This document shows, in pieces, positions 23,137-33,670 of a stretch of 64,000 nt of DNA. This DNA comes from Panax quinquefolius (lineage: Eukaryota > Streptophyta > Magnoliopsida > Apiales > Araliaceae): positions 86,986,005-87,050,004 of the forward strand of contig CM035165.1 in NCBI GenBank assembly GCA_020205615.1. The letters run 5' to 3'. Numbering within the stretch: position 1 is the first letter of the stretch; each line of letters begins with the position of its first letter. The position numbers were made by a program, and so were the translations under genes. The notes under the pieces were generated by a model. It was not told where the DNA came from and did no database searches. It worked only from the letters and a program-made list of their open reading frames with translations.

Positions 23137-26100
23137 TGTAACGCCCCCAAAATAGGTCCAATCCAACCAACCTATTATGAGTCGCCAATAACATGGTACA
23201 GAAAACAACTACAACTTTATTACAACAATTGTCATGCAAAATACAACAACACATATACTGTGAGTTTGGATACAAATATATATCAACTGTGACTCATGTC
23301 CCAACTGTAGACAGCACCTCATAATGACACCTTACATAAAGGTATAGTCGAAAACTGTTTTAGAAATTAGAATCTTTGGGAAGTGCTCAAGGAAACCTTC
23401 GTACATGGGAGGCCATGCTTTTAGGTTATGATAGATATCATATGGCCACAGAATTATCCTTGGTTGACCCAATAGACCCCAAAGACAAACGAGAAGATTA
23501 CTATCATATTCTTCCCAATGGTGAGTCTTCTCTTGACATATCATTACCTCCACTGTCTCTAATTGGGAATTAAACTCCAAACAAACACCAAGATTATATA
23601 GGTAGTGCTTGTAAATATACTCAACAAGTGGATGAGCACAACCTTGTCTTATGATGACACGAGGTTATATGTCATTAGACATCTTGTATGATAATGGCAA
23701 AACACCCTTCCAAGTGAAATTCACCTCACCCTCAACCTCTATAGACCACCGTTCTATTCCCTTGTTATCCCCCGCTCGACCCAGCTACACTTTTATTACC
23801 TGAAAGGAATTGTGAAGCAAAAGGGTGAGCACAACTAGCTCAGTAAAGAATATCATGACTAAAGATAAATAAATTATCAATAGCTTTCAATAGTAATAAA
23901 TCAGAGATTTAGAACATATGGTAGATGATAAAACTTTTCAACCATAGTTGCAGCGGAACGAGCAATCCATTAGAAGAGTCAAATAGACCATAAAATCTAT
24001 TATCTTCTCCTGTTAAAAATCCACCAACAATGTTTTATCCCCTGTAACATCAATCAACAGTTTTGGTCCACAATCATATGAATAACTCATAATCATAATT
24101 GTGATTCTAAATTCCTCTTCGCATTCAGGACGAAGATAACTTTCATCACTTGTCTTTACTTGAAATATCAAAGATCATGGTTATACCAAATCACGGTTCC
24201 TGTTCATAATCATACTAATAAATCCATCTTTGCATTACGGCCAAAGATATTCATCAACAGACCATCTTTGTACTACAGGCCAAAGATATTCAACAACAGG
24301 TCATCTTTGCACTACAGGCCAAAGATATTCATCAGTTGGTCATGTTCATCTAAACGCTGCTCATCTTTATACTCTTGGCCAAAGATATTCATCAGAAATC
24401 ATTCATCTTTGCACTACAGGCCAAAGATATTCAGTTATATCATCATTTAGGACTGAGGATGATGAAAAATATTTTAAAGAAAACGAATCTAGTGAAACAA
24501 TAGAATAAATATTAAGGATTCATATTTCAGCTATTCCATGTCCAAAAATACCTCATAAATAATCATAGTGGAGTAAAATTCAAGAATGATCAAAACATGG
24601 ATACAATCAAAGCTAGTATCCAGAATAGATATTTTGAACAAAAAGAAGAAAATTTCATTTTTCGGTGAATAATGTCGTATTCGTGAATAGTGCCATATAC
24701 GTGAATAGTGTCGTATACGTGAATAGTAACTCTGACACCAAAAGATAGAAATTTCACAAAAAATATCATCACGCTTCGTGAATAATACTCGTGTATAGTA
24801 ACTCATGAATAGTAACTCGTGAATAGTAACTCGTGAATAGTAACCCCGACATAAAAAAATTTCAAATTTGATAAAAAGTTCAAACCAATATTTCAGCATA
24901 ATGATATCGAAGAAATAATATCATTTATGAAGGAAATAATCTCCCTTACCTCAGAAAGAATAGTACTTACGATCGGAATATCGGATATAGTGCTAAAAGA
25001 ACTTGCAATCCAGATAGCAATACTCAAGTACTAAAAAACTCACAAAAATACGCTCGATATATAGAGAGAGAAAGAGAGAGATCTTTAGTTTCTGGTGTGA
25101 TTTTCAATTCTAACCTAAGTACCCTATCTATAGGAAAATGCTTAGAACACCAAATCAGAAAATTTAATAAAATATAAATTTATTTTTCTTAAATTCCTAC
25201 GCCCACTTTTTTGGTCAAGCCATCAGCCATATAAATGCCAACATCACCAAAAACGTTTTTCATGAAAATATTACTTAAAACTCCAAAAAAAAAAATAATT
25301 TAATCCGGAACTTCAATAATTCATAATAAATAACCCTTTTATCAGAAAATTCGCATCTCGTGACTTTTTTTGTAGGAAATTCAATTCTCTACAACTTTGC
25401 AGAAGAAAGTTTTTCCAAATTCCAAACAGAAATTGACCAAAATCCATATACGGGCGCTTTTACAGGCTATAATCAAATTTCAGTCAAGAAATGAGGTCTA
25501 CCGACATGTTTAACATGTTTTAAACAACTTTTGCAACAAAAATACTCTTCCTCCTCATATACTCATATATCCCACATTCATTGTAAAAATATCACCATTA
25601 TATTATTAAAATATAATAATAAATTATTTTATCAGAAAAGATAAAATATCAATTTTCAACAATTGTCACTTTAAAAATTTTCTCCATCTATATCCACATA
25701 AAATGAATATTTTCCTTATCATATAAATCAATAATTAATTATTCACAAATAATATTACAGAATCACAATAATGACAACCAGGAAGTTCCCAAGAAAGAGG
25801 GGGCTTTCCAATAAGGATTTCTCCTTACTGGCGTGCAATTAGGTGATCAAACCTCTCCTTAGACAGAACTTTCTAGACATTGCCAATAATGTTATCTAAT
25901 AATATTATTCAGATAATATGAATTATGCTTCGATAATGGAAAATACTGTGTAGTGACAATTATTAAAATAACGATAATATAAAATATCAACGCAAAGAAT
26001 TATTGAATCAATAAAATAAAATATTGAACAGTAATTACTGTAACAATTATTGAGTAATGCCTTCTTACGTAAGAGTCAATAATTCAAAAATACTGTGCAA

Positions 26101-26475
26101 TACCGTGTGCTACTGTGCAATAACGCGCATTACTTTACTTTACCCACCGGGTATTCCAACATGTTAATTCAGTAATCGATTACGCAAGTTATTTATAAAA
26201 ACTTTAATTTGTCGTTTTCTTCATCCGACAGTTATTCTATTATGGGGCCCACAAATGGCTGCACCGTCGTACGAATATTCCCCGACAGAAAGAATATTCC
26301 ACGACCAAACGAATATTCCCTGACAACAATGAATATTTTTATAACCACTTGTGTATTTTTTAAAAAATTTCATATATCACCCTTAACTTTAACTTTTTAT
26401 CAATTTAACCATTTACTGAATTGTAATTATAAGAAAAATTGAATACTTTTATTTCATAAAATTCGGGGTCTTACA
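23137..26475 (-). mobile_element. Solo Ty3/gypsy LTR in copia copy B, TSD AACAG
   Basis: The boundaries are exact. Left: AACAG (23132-23136) then TGTAACGCCCCC. Right: GGGTCTTACA (ends 26475) then AACAG (26476-26480). On the minus strand the LTR runs TGTAAGACCCC to GGGGGCGTTACA. Copy A shows the uninterrupted site (AACAGTGTAGACATT at 36494). Length is 3,339 bp with no gag-pol, so this is a solo LTR from LTR-LTR recombination. It contains a 50-60-bp minisatellite with GGCCAAAGATATTCATCA (24220-24435) and a 15-bp CGTGAATAGTAACT array (24660-24845). No coding gene was found. Confidence 0.93.
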
Positions 26476-26480
26476 AACAG

Positions 26481-26830
26481 TGTAGACATTTCCTTCTCTT
26501 TTTCCAGTCAGCTTGATAGAGGATGTCTTCAGAACTCTGACTTGACATTGATTGTTGAGGAAGGTGACTTGATGACCCTTGTCGCAGAGTTGGCTTATGC
26601 TCAGAAGATTGTGTTGTAATCCTTCCATATATACTACTTCACTGAAGGACACTACACCATTCCTAGCTGAGCTATATCCCCTTGTCTTGCCAGAGCCATT
26701 GTCTCTGAAGATGACTAATGGACCCTCCTTCTCTATGAACTTAGACAAGAGGGCTTTGTTCCCGGTCATGTGCCTTGAGCATCCACTGTCCATATACCAG
26801 GTTGTGATCATGGAGCTCTGTTCCTGTGGT
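26481..26830 (-). pseudogene. Copia aspartic protease, copy B
   Basis: The active-site motif WYMDSGCSRHMTG lies near 26760-26805, followed by GLQHNLLSISQLCDKGHQV. This is the copia retropepsin plus the link to the integrase zinc region. It is cut from integrase by the solo LTR at 26475. Confidence 0.88.
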
Positions 26831-28942
26831 AAGATTAAACTCTTATTTTGGTACCCATACTTGCATGGGTCCTACTTTGTTAGTACCATTGGGAACCCAA
26901 ATTTGCTTGATTTTGGGTCTCATATACATAGGATTATTGTAGCATATTGCAGCCTTATGACCAATCTTATTGCATACAAAGCATCTAATATGATGCATGC
27001 TTGTGTTGTATGTGGATTCTTTCTCCATTTGAACTTATGTGGGTTCTTAACAAATCTTCCTTTATACTAGTTCTTCTTTTTCCATGTATCCTTGTGATTC
27101 ATGATTTGTGAAGAGCAAAGCTTAACTCTACTGTTCCTACCCAGTTGGTTCATGAAGTTCATTTTACTAGACTCTATGAACCTTCGAGGTTGGAGAGTAG
27201 TGACTAAGTTACTCTTCTCTTTTTTGAATCCTAGGCCAGCATGGGATCCGTTATTCCTTGGAGCATGGATTGGATCAGAAAAGAAGGGAATGAATGTTTC
27301 TTCTTTCTATAAGGATTTCACAAATGTAATGTTTCTATTAAAATTTGAAAAATTACTAGAGCTAGTTTCATTTATCTTTTTCACATATGGTTCAGAGGTA
27401 GATTCCCCAAAACCTAAACCTGTTCTTCCAGATGCACTTCTCTGAAGGGAAATCAGGGAGTCCACTGGAAGAAGAGAATTTGTTCCATGTAGAGATTGTC
27501 TTTTCTAGTTCCTCAATCTTAGAGGTTAGATTTGACTTTCTTTGTGCATTAAGTTCATTGGTATGTTTTAAGACTTTATTCTTAGCTTCAAGTTTGGAGA
27601 GAGAGTTAGTACTTAGAAGAGCTGTCTCCAGTTCTTCCTGAACTTTCTCTTTCTCTTGTTGTAGAAGAGAATAATCTTTAGACAGAACTCTGAACGATTT
27701 CATGTATTGATGCAGATCAGATGTTATTCCATGTAGTGTAGTTCTTAAATCATCAATATCTACATCAGGAGAGTTAAAGTCAAATACCTCATCTATACTT
27801 ACTTCATGAATGTCAGAGCTCTTCTTATCCTTTGCATGTTTAGCCATTAGACAAAGATTTGCTATTTGAAGATCTTCATCATCTCCAGATTCGGAGTTGA
27901 GTAGTTCTCTGAGTCACTCCACGATCCTCCAGCCACAAGACCTTTGTCTTTCTTCTGGGGCCTCTTGTTGCCTTTGAGTTCTTTCTTTGAATTTGATTTC
28001 CTCTTTAGTTCTTTTCTAGAGGTTTGTTGCATTTTGCAATGAAATGGTCTGGCTTTTTGCAGTTGTAGCATAAGTCATCTATCTGCTCCTGGATGTTGTA
28101 GTTGTTAACTTTCTTAGGTTTGTTGCTTCTTCCTTGACGCATGAACCTTTTGAGTCTTCTTACCAGCATTGCAAAGTCCTCATCATCATCTTCATCATAG
28201 TCAGAGTCATTTTCAGTGTTAGCTTTGGAGATGTTATCTGTTGCTTTGAGAGCAACCACTTTATCCTTCTTTCTTCCTTCAGATAGAGTTTCTGCTCGTT
28301 GAGTCAGCTCCAGTTCATACATGAGAAGGTTGCCATATAACTATTGAACAGTCATTTCATGCAGATTCTTTGATTCTCTAATGGCAGTGGTTTTGGCATC
28401 CCACTTGCTAGGTAAAGCTCTCATGAACTTTATGATTAGATCTTTATTTGGATAGATCTTTCCAAAGGCTCGAAGAGAGTTGAGCAGAACATTGAATCTT
28501 TCGTAGGTGGAAGTGACATTTTCTCCTGGAACGTGGGCAAACATTTCATATTACTGAGTCAGAAGAGATTACTTGTTTTCTATGACTTCTTCTGTTCCTT
28601 CATGCATGATGAGCAATGCTTCCAATACTTCCTTTGCGGTTTTGATGTTGACCATATTTTTAAACATGTCATCTTCTAAAGATTAGAACAAAATGTTCTT
28701 GGCCTTTTTGTCGAGTTGGAAAACTTTCTTTTCGTTGTCAGTCCATTCTGCTTTTGACCTTGATCTGAATTCTGTTTGGGTCGTCTGAAGTTGGTGCAAG
28801 CTTTGTAGGAACGTAGGGCCCATTCTGAACAGTTTCAAATAGATCTTCATCTATTGAATCCATGTAGGCTTGCATACAAACTTTCCAGTTAGTGAATTTA
28901 TCTTTGTTGCACATAGGTGGTATGCTACCTCCTTTAGTCTTT
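26831..28942 (-). pseudogene. Copia gag with two zinc knuckles, copy B
   Basis: Read leftwards from 28942, the capsid part includes TTAIRESKNLHEMTVQ (about 28341-28400). A first CCHC knuckle follows, CYNCKKPDHFIAKC (about 28030-28075), then a Lys-rich stretch and a coiled-coil segment (LLQQEKEKVQEELETALLS, about 27620-27680). A second knuckle CFVCNKIGHKAAIC lies at about 26950-26995. Several frameshifts and stops are present. The start codon is absent because the junction at 28943 removed it. Gag packages element RNA. Confidence 0.85.
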
Positions 28943-29593
28943 GTTATATACTAAGGATGACTGTTGTGTCATTGGGAATCCCGAGGACGTCAACGTTTAT
29001 AATCCATTCCACATTTGTTGTGATTTATTCTTAAACAAATGGGCAAGGCTCGATGCTTCTGATACAGACAGATGATGCTCTACGATTATGATCGTGGTGT
29101 CTTGCCACCTTGGTGCTTGATCCGGTACTGATAGAAGAGAGCACTACAATTTCTCTTCAGCACTGGCACACTACTGATCTTAACTTGCTTGACTTGCAGC
29201 CTCAATGATTCCGAGAGCACTCTACGTTTCTTGAGTTTGACTCGGTAGGTGTTTGAACCACTCTACGACTTCATGAAAGGCCCTCTAAAGCAGATATACT
29301 ACAATTCTTGATGCTCTATGATTCTGCCTTGGCTTCTGTAATCTTTTGATCAGCTCGATAGACTACGATTTTGTTGAATCCTATCTATTACATCTCAAGA
29401 TATAGATCAACCTAACATCTTTGATCTTTTCATTTATACATTCATTTACAGAATGATAAACATTAAAAGCTCAAATCAACCTAACAAGTTTGATCTACCA
29501 CTAAGTCCTTGTACATGTATTCCTTGAAGGACTTTACATATAATCATGAATATTTACTTTCAACATCAAATTTAAATATGCAATCTCCCAACA
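28943..29593 (-). repeat. Truncated LTR shared by copia copies B and A
   Basis: It ends (minus-strand start) at TGTTGGGAGATTGCATA, 29593, and matches the 5' LTR of copy A at 39820-40467. At 28943 it breaks off in TTATATACTAAGG and joins directly to gag of copy B (CCTCCTTTAGTCTTTG). About 820 bp of LTR, the primer-binding site and the gag start are deleted. It served as 3' LTR for A and 5' LTR for B. Confidence 0.85.
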
Positions 29594-29605
29594 ATCTCCC
29601 CCTAT
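29594..29605 (-). other. Polypurine tract of copia copy A
   Basis: On the minus strand, ATAGGGGGAGAT abuts the LTR start TGTTGGGAG. It would prime plus-strand DNA synthesis. Similar AGGGGGAG(C/A) motifs recur upstream in the env-like region (about 30155, 31679 and in copy B 18210, 18250, 18290), matching the multiple PPT-like copies described for Sireviruses. Confidence 0.8.
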
Positions 29606-30141
29606 TTGATGTTGACATAACCAAGGATATTTGTGTCATGATTATCAATTTCTAAATGCAGTTGCTAGAAAGTAAATATGACTTAATGTTTCAGTGAGCA
29701 ACTAAAATCTCTAGAGAATAAGCATGAATTTATTGATGTTTAAAAAGACAGATATTACAATTAAGCTTAGTTACATCAATAAGAAATGAGTTCCAACTTA
29801 TCTCTATTTTTTCACCTTTTATTCCTTGGAGGATTAACATGCTCTGCAACTCTCCTTCTCCTGCTGGCTTCGTCTCTCCATCCAATATCTTCCAGCTTGC
29901 CTTGCCTTAGCCGTTCCCAGTGATCGTGTCTATTCATGAATGTCGGATCTCCAATTGGCATGTTTAGGCCTGTAGTGGTTACACCTTGTGAGCTGGGAGA
30001 TGGCTCTTAACTCCTTAGCGGTTGTGCCATGATAATTTGCTGATGTTCTGGTTGTGGAGTCTGATGGCGAGGCTGTCTTGCAGGAGGGCTAATTGAAGAT
30101 TGAGCGATGAATTTTCCTCGGCCTTTGCCTTTTCCTTTCTC
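29606..30141 (-). other. Env-to-LTR untranslated segment, copy A
   Basis: It holds the C-terminal tail codons of the env-like ORF in a broken frame (basic RRRRVAEHVNPP, about 29830-29870), then non-coding sequence to the polypurine tract. Confidence 0.5.
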
Positions 30142-33100
30142 TCATTCCCCTTTATTCTCCCCCTTTATGTCAGCATCAAGGGTTCGAATGTCTTCAGATA
30201 GTTGAGTCATGCCTTGTACGAGCTCGTGGAGCTGATTCTTGGAGTGAGCAATGTCTTCACGGTTTTCTTGGATCAGAGAATTAGTTCGAGATTCTCTCTT
30301 TTGTAGAATGGCCAAGACAATTTCTGTTTTTTGCATTTGGCCCATGGAAAATGCTTGGAATTCTTTCATTGAAGTTCGTAGACTCGTGAGACTTTCCATC
30401 ATAAGATTATTCTAGGATTCTTGAGTATTCTGCAAAACAAGAACTGCTTCCCTGTGTTTCTTGGCAGCTTAAAAGTGAATGTGATCCCTTTCATTGATAC
30501 TCTGAATCATTTCCTTTATGATCTCCCTAAGCTTCTTTGTAAGCTCAGTACTTAGGTTGTTGGGGAGGATGTTGGCAGCATCGATCAAATGAGTCAGCCT
30601 CAGATGAACAAGGTCTGAGTGAACTTCAAGATCTTCTTGTATGTCTTTGGTCACCTTATGAGATGCTTTAGACAACTCCATTTTGGTAGAAAGATATGAT
30701 ATGAGCTCAAGGAGTTATTGATTATTTGGAAGAGAGGCTCTAGTATATTGATCTTGCATATTGTAGAGAGCAAGATAAAGATTGAAATAATTATTGGTTG
30801 ACGAGGAAGGTATATTTGATGGAGGAGCAGACGTGTGAGGTTGAGTCTCGACAGGAGGTGACTCTACAATTTGAGTAGGTGACTCTATGATTGGATTAGG
30901 ATCAATAATCGTAGAGTGAGAGATATTAGGAGATTGGATTAATACAAAATTAGGCACATTTGGTTCATCAGTTACAGAATGTTGGGATTCTGTAACTGGA
31001 AATTGATTTAGTGAATGTAGTATCACTTTTAACCATCTTGGTAATTCATAGAATTGGTTGAAGGTTGATGGTGGACAGTGAATAACCCTGGAAGAGATGG
31101 GAATAGATTGTACCTCACGCCCATTATCTGAAGAGGGACCATTAGTGATCAGTTTTCGGGAAAAAGTGAGATTGCCTGGGAATCCATGAGCTAGCACAGA
31201 GATTGCTGGATAAGTTTTGAAGGTCCAGAACATGTGATCCCATGATTTGAGAATTTGGGCTTTGTGAAAGGGCATCATAGGTAGATAGGAGAACAGTTGA
31301 TTGTAGTTGGCTCTCCTATATCCATCCCAGCCCACGAAAATAATCTCAACTTCATCATCCTCTTCTTCTTCTCTATCTTCATATAAAGTTTCCACTACAT
31401 CAATCATCTGCACTCCTCTTCTTTGCTCTTCTGCTCTCTCATCCTCCATAGCTTCAATCCTTTCCATTTCTATTATTTCTGAAGCTAGGATCTCTTGAGG
31501 AACTGAGGAAGATTCATGATGATATCTTGGCAATTCCTCCTCAGCTGTAGCCTTCTCTGACATAGGGACTTCGTGAGGCTCCCCATTAACTCGATCATCC
31601 ATTTGAACTTCAAGCAGCTCCCCTTCAGCTAGAGCATTTTCTAGTGTAGGAACTTCATGAAGCTCCCCCTCAACTCGAGCTGTATTCTCATTACTTGCTT
31701 CGGGTAGCACTTTTTTAGCAACTATTCTTCTGTCTTCCTCCTTTAACACTCCTTCATTGACAATAATGTATTTCCTGACAAGTTTTCTCTTTGTCTTCCT
31801 AGGCTGAGCCACAGCCTTAGTGTTTTCTTCAACTTCAACTCTGAGAGTTTGATGAGGCTGAGAAGTTATTACAGCATCCTCTTCTGGAGTGGTGTCAAGT
31901 CTGGACTCTACGATCGGTAGTGACTCTACGATCGAAGAGAAAAAAGACTTCTTTGACTTATGGTTGCGTTTACCCTTCTTAAGCAGCTAAGAGATGGTAG
32001 CTCTATCTTCTTCTTCAGACTGCTGTTCTTTCCCTTTCATTTTCTTGAGAGTTTCGGTGCCTGAACTCCCTTGAGGTGCATCAGTGGTTGAACCTTGAGG
32101 CTCCTCTGTTGTCTGAGCCTTCATCTTCCTCTTGCCCTTGCTTTTTCTGACCAAAGCAATGGGTTCTTCTTTATGGATTTCTTCTTCATCATCATCAGTT
32201 TCCTTCACAATTGACATGTTCCCTGGTAGTCCTAACTCCTTCGCTTCACCAGTCCTTCCACTGGATTCAGACATCATTCTGACATTTTATGCTAGATTTA
32301 TTTTCTAGTTTTGAAATAGTCATGGTCATCCTTCTGTTGGGATTGATAGATTCTCTTTCACTATCCTTAATTTTGTCACCCAGTGCTGATTGCAAGACGA
32401 TACTTATAAACCCCCCATAGAGCATCTTTCCAGAACTCTTTGATTTCTTTGAACTGAGTATCAATTTCCCAATCTAGTCGATGAGTAGGGCCCTATAGTT
32501 GAGTTAAACCCCAAAGCAGATTGTTGTCATGAGCTTAAGTTGCACTTCATTCACAGAGTCATGGCCAGAGCTCTTACAACATATGCATTTCCCAACAATG
32601 TCAGCCAAAAACTCATACCTTTGGGGAAACTCTTTCTTCTTGTACCCTTTGACGGTCTGAAACTTTTTATGATGCATCTTCTTCAGTCCTTCATGAAAAT
32701 TGAAGACCTCCATAGACAGAAGTCCATTTAATTTGAAACCTAGGGCTAGGTTTATATCTTCAACTTTGAGTTTAATTTGCTCACCTTTGACCCTTGTGGT
32801 GATAACATCGTTCTCAAAAGCTCGATTTCTGTAGAACTCTTTCACCAGCTTTGGGTAGATCCATATGCTGGTGCCCAGAGCTTCTTCAAGACCAGCCTTC
32901 TTCAATAGAGACATAATTTTATGGAATTGAAGATCAGTTATCTTGAACTCGTCAAAGCAGAGTCGGTAACCAGTGATAACATTTGAAGTCGCCATTAATT
33001 TCCTTGCACTTAGGTTGGTTGAGCGTTTCAGAAAACTAGGGTTTCTGCTTGTAGAGAGAGAGAGAGGAATAAGCTTTTTGAACTTCTGAGATGAATTTTC
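30142..33100 (-). pseudogene. Envelope-like ORF of copia copy A, decayed
   Basis: The order on the minus strand is as follows. From 32995, MATSNVITGYRLCFDEF opens a domain like 'putative plant transposon protein' (LVKEFYRN, KLKVEDINLALGF), stopped by TAA after CFGV at 32504-32506. The same frame resumes with LSSKKSKSSGKMLYGGFI. Next come Lys/Glu-rich pieces, then a 365-codon open frame (31812-30715) with acidic EDREEEEDDEVEIIFVGWDG and a Pro/Ser-rich C-terminal part. Two coiled-coil-like pieces follow (30681-30469, 30402-30142; for example SLIQENREDIAHSKNQ). No membrane span or signal peptide was seen. Function is unknown; the name rests on position after pol and before the LTR. Confidence 0.75.
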
Positions 33101-33665
33101 AAAAAGACCTTTTCAAACTGTACTTGTAACTTCCCTCCTCTCGATCTGCATAGTGGGGCATGTGTCAAGTCCTGCTTGGCTCCACGATTTTAACTGATGT
33201 GGAAAATACTGATCTGCCCTTAGCTCCCCCTTAGCTAGTGTATCCTTTGGGAGGACTACGATCGTTGAGGTAGCACTACGATCGTTGAGGTTTCACTATG
33301 ATCGTTGAGGTAGAATTACGATCGTTGAGGTTGCACTGCGATCGTTGAGTTCACTGCTGAATCTGCTCTACGAACGTTGTCTACCCTGGTCCTTGTGATG
33401 AACTTTCACTTAGCATTCCTCAGGAAGGGCCAACCTCTTAGAATGAACTAAGGATCAGGTTTGTCCCTGAGGCGCTTGAGAGAGGGATTGCTTGGATTTA
33501 TTGGGAATGTTGTCATCACATGATGCTTCTTTGTCATGTCGAGGCAGATCTACGATCGTGGTCCTTCATGTCAAGGCAGCTCTACGATCGTGGATTTTCT
33601 TTAGTCATCTCTACGATTTTGAACATAGCCTTTATATCTGCATGGTTAGCATAAACTAGAGCATA
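33101..33665 (-). repeat. pol-env spacer with CTACGATCGTTGAGG repeats (copy A)
   Basis: It is collinear with 19742-20318 of copy B. Five units containing ACTACGATCGTTGAGGT lie at about 33255-33350, with isolated CTACGATCGTGG copies at 33550 and 33582. No open frame is present. Confidence 0.85.
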
Positions 33666-33670
33666 TATTT

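Larger units (their letters stand above)
17775..28942 (-). mobile_element. Sirevirus-like Ty1/copia retrotransposon, copy B (defective)
   Basis: Reading leftwards on the minus strand it runs gag, protease, integrase, RT, RNase H and an envelope-like ORF, the order of Sireviruses. It is collinear with copy A. Its start codon, leader and primer-binding site are lost at the junction 28942/28943. Its left end is truncated near 17775, so the C-terminal part of the env-like ORF, the polypurine tract and its own 3' LTR are missing. A 3.3-kb gypsy solo LTR interrupts it at 23137-26475. Stops and frameshifts are frequent. Confidence 0.88.

Noticed and set aside
24220..24845. CRISPR-like array
   Set aside because: Units are contiguous or imperfect, lack unique equal spacers, and lie inside a plant gypsy LTR with exact boundaries.
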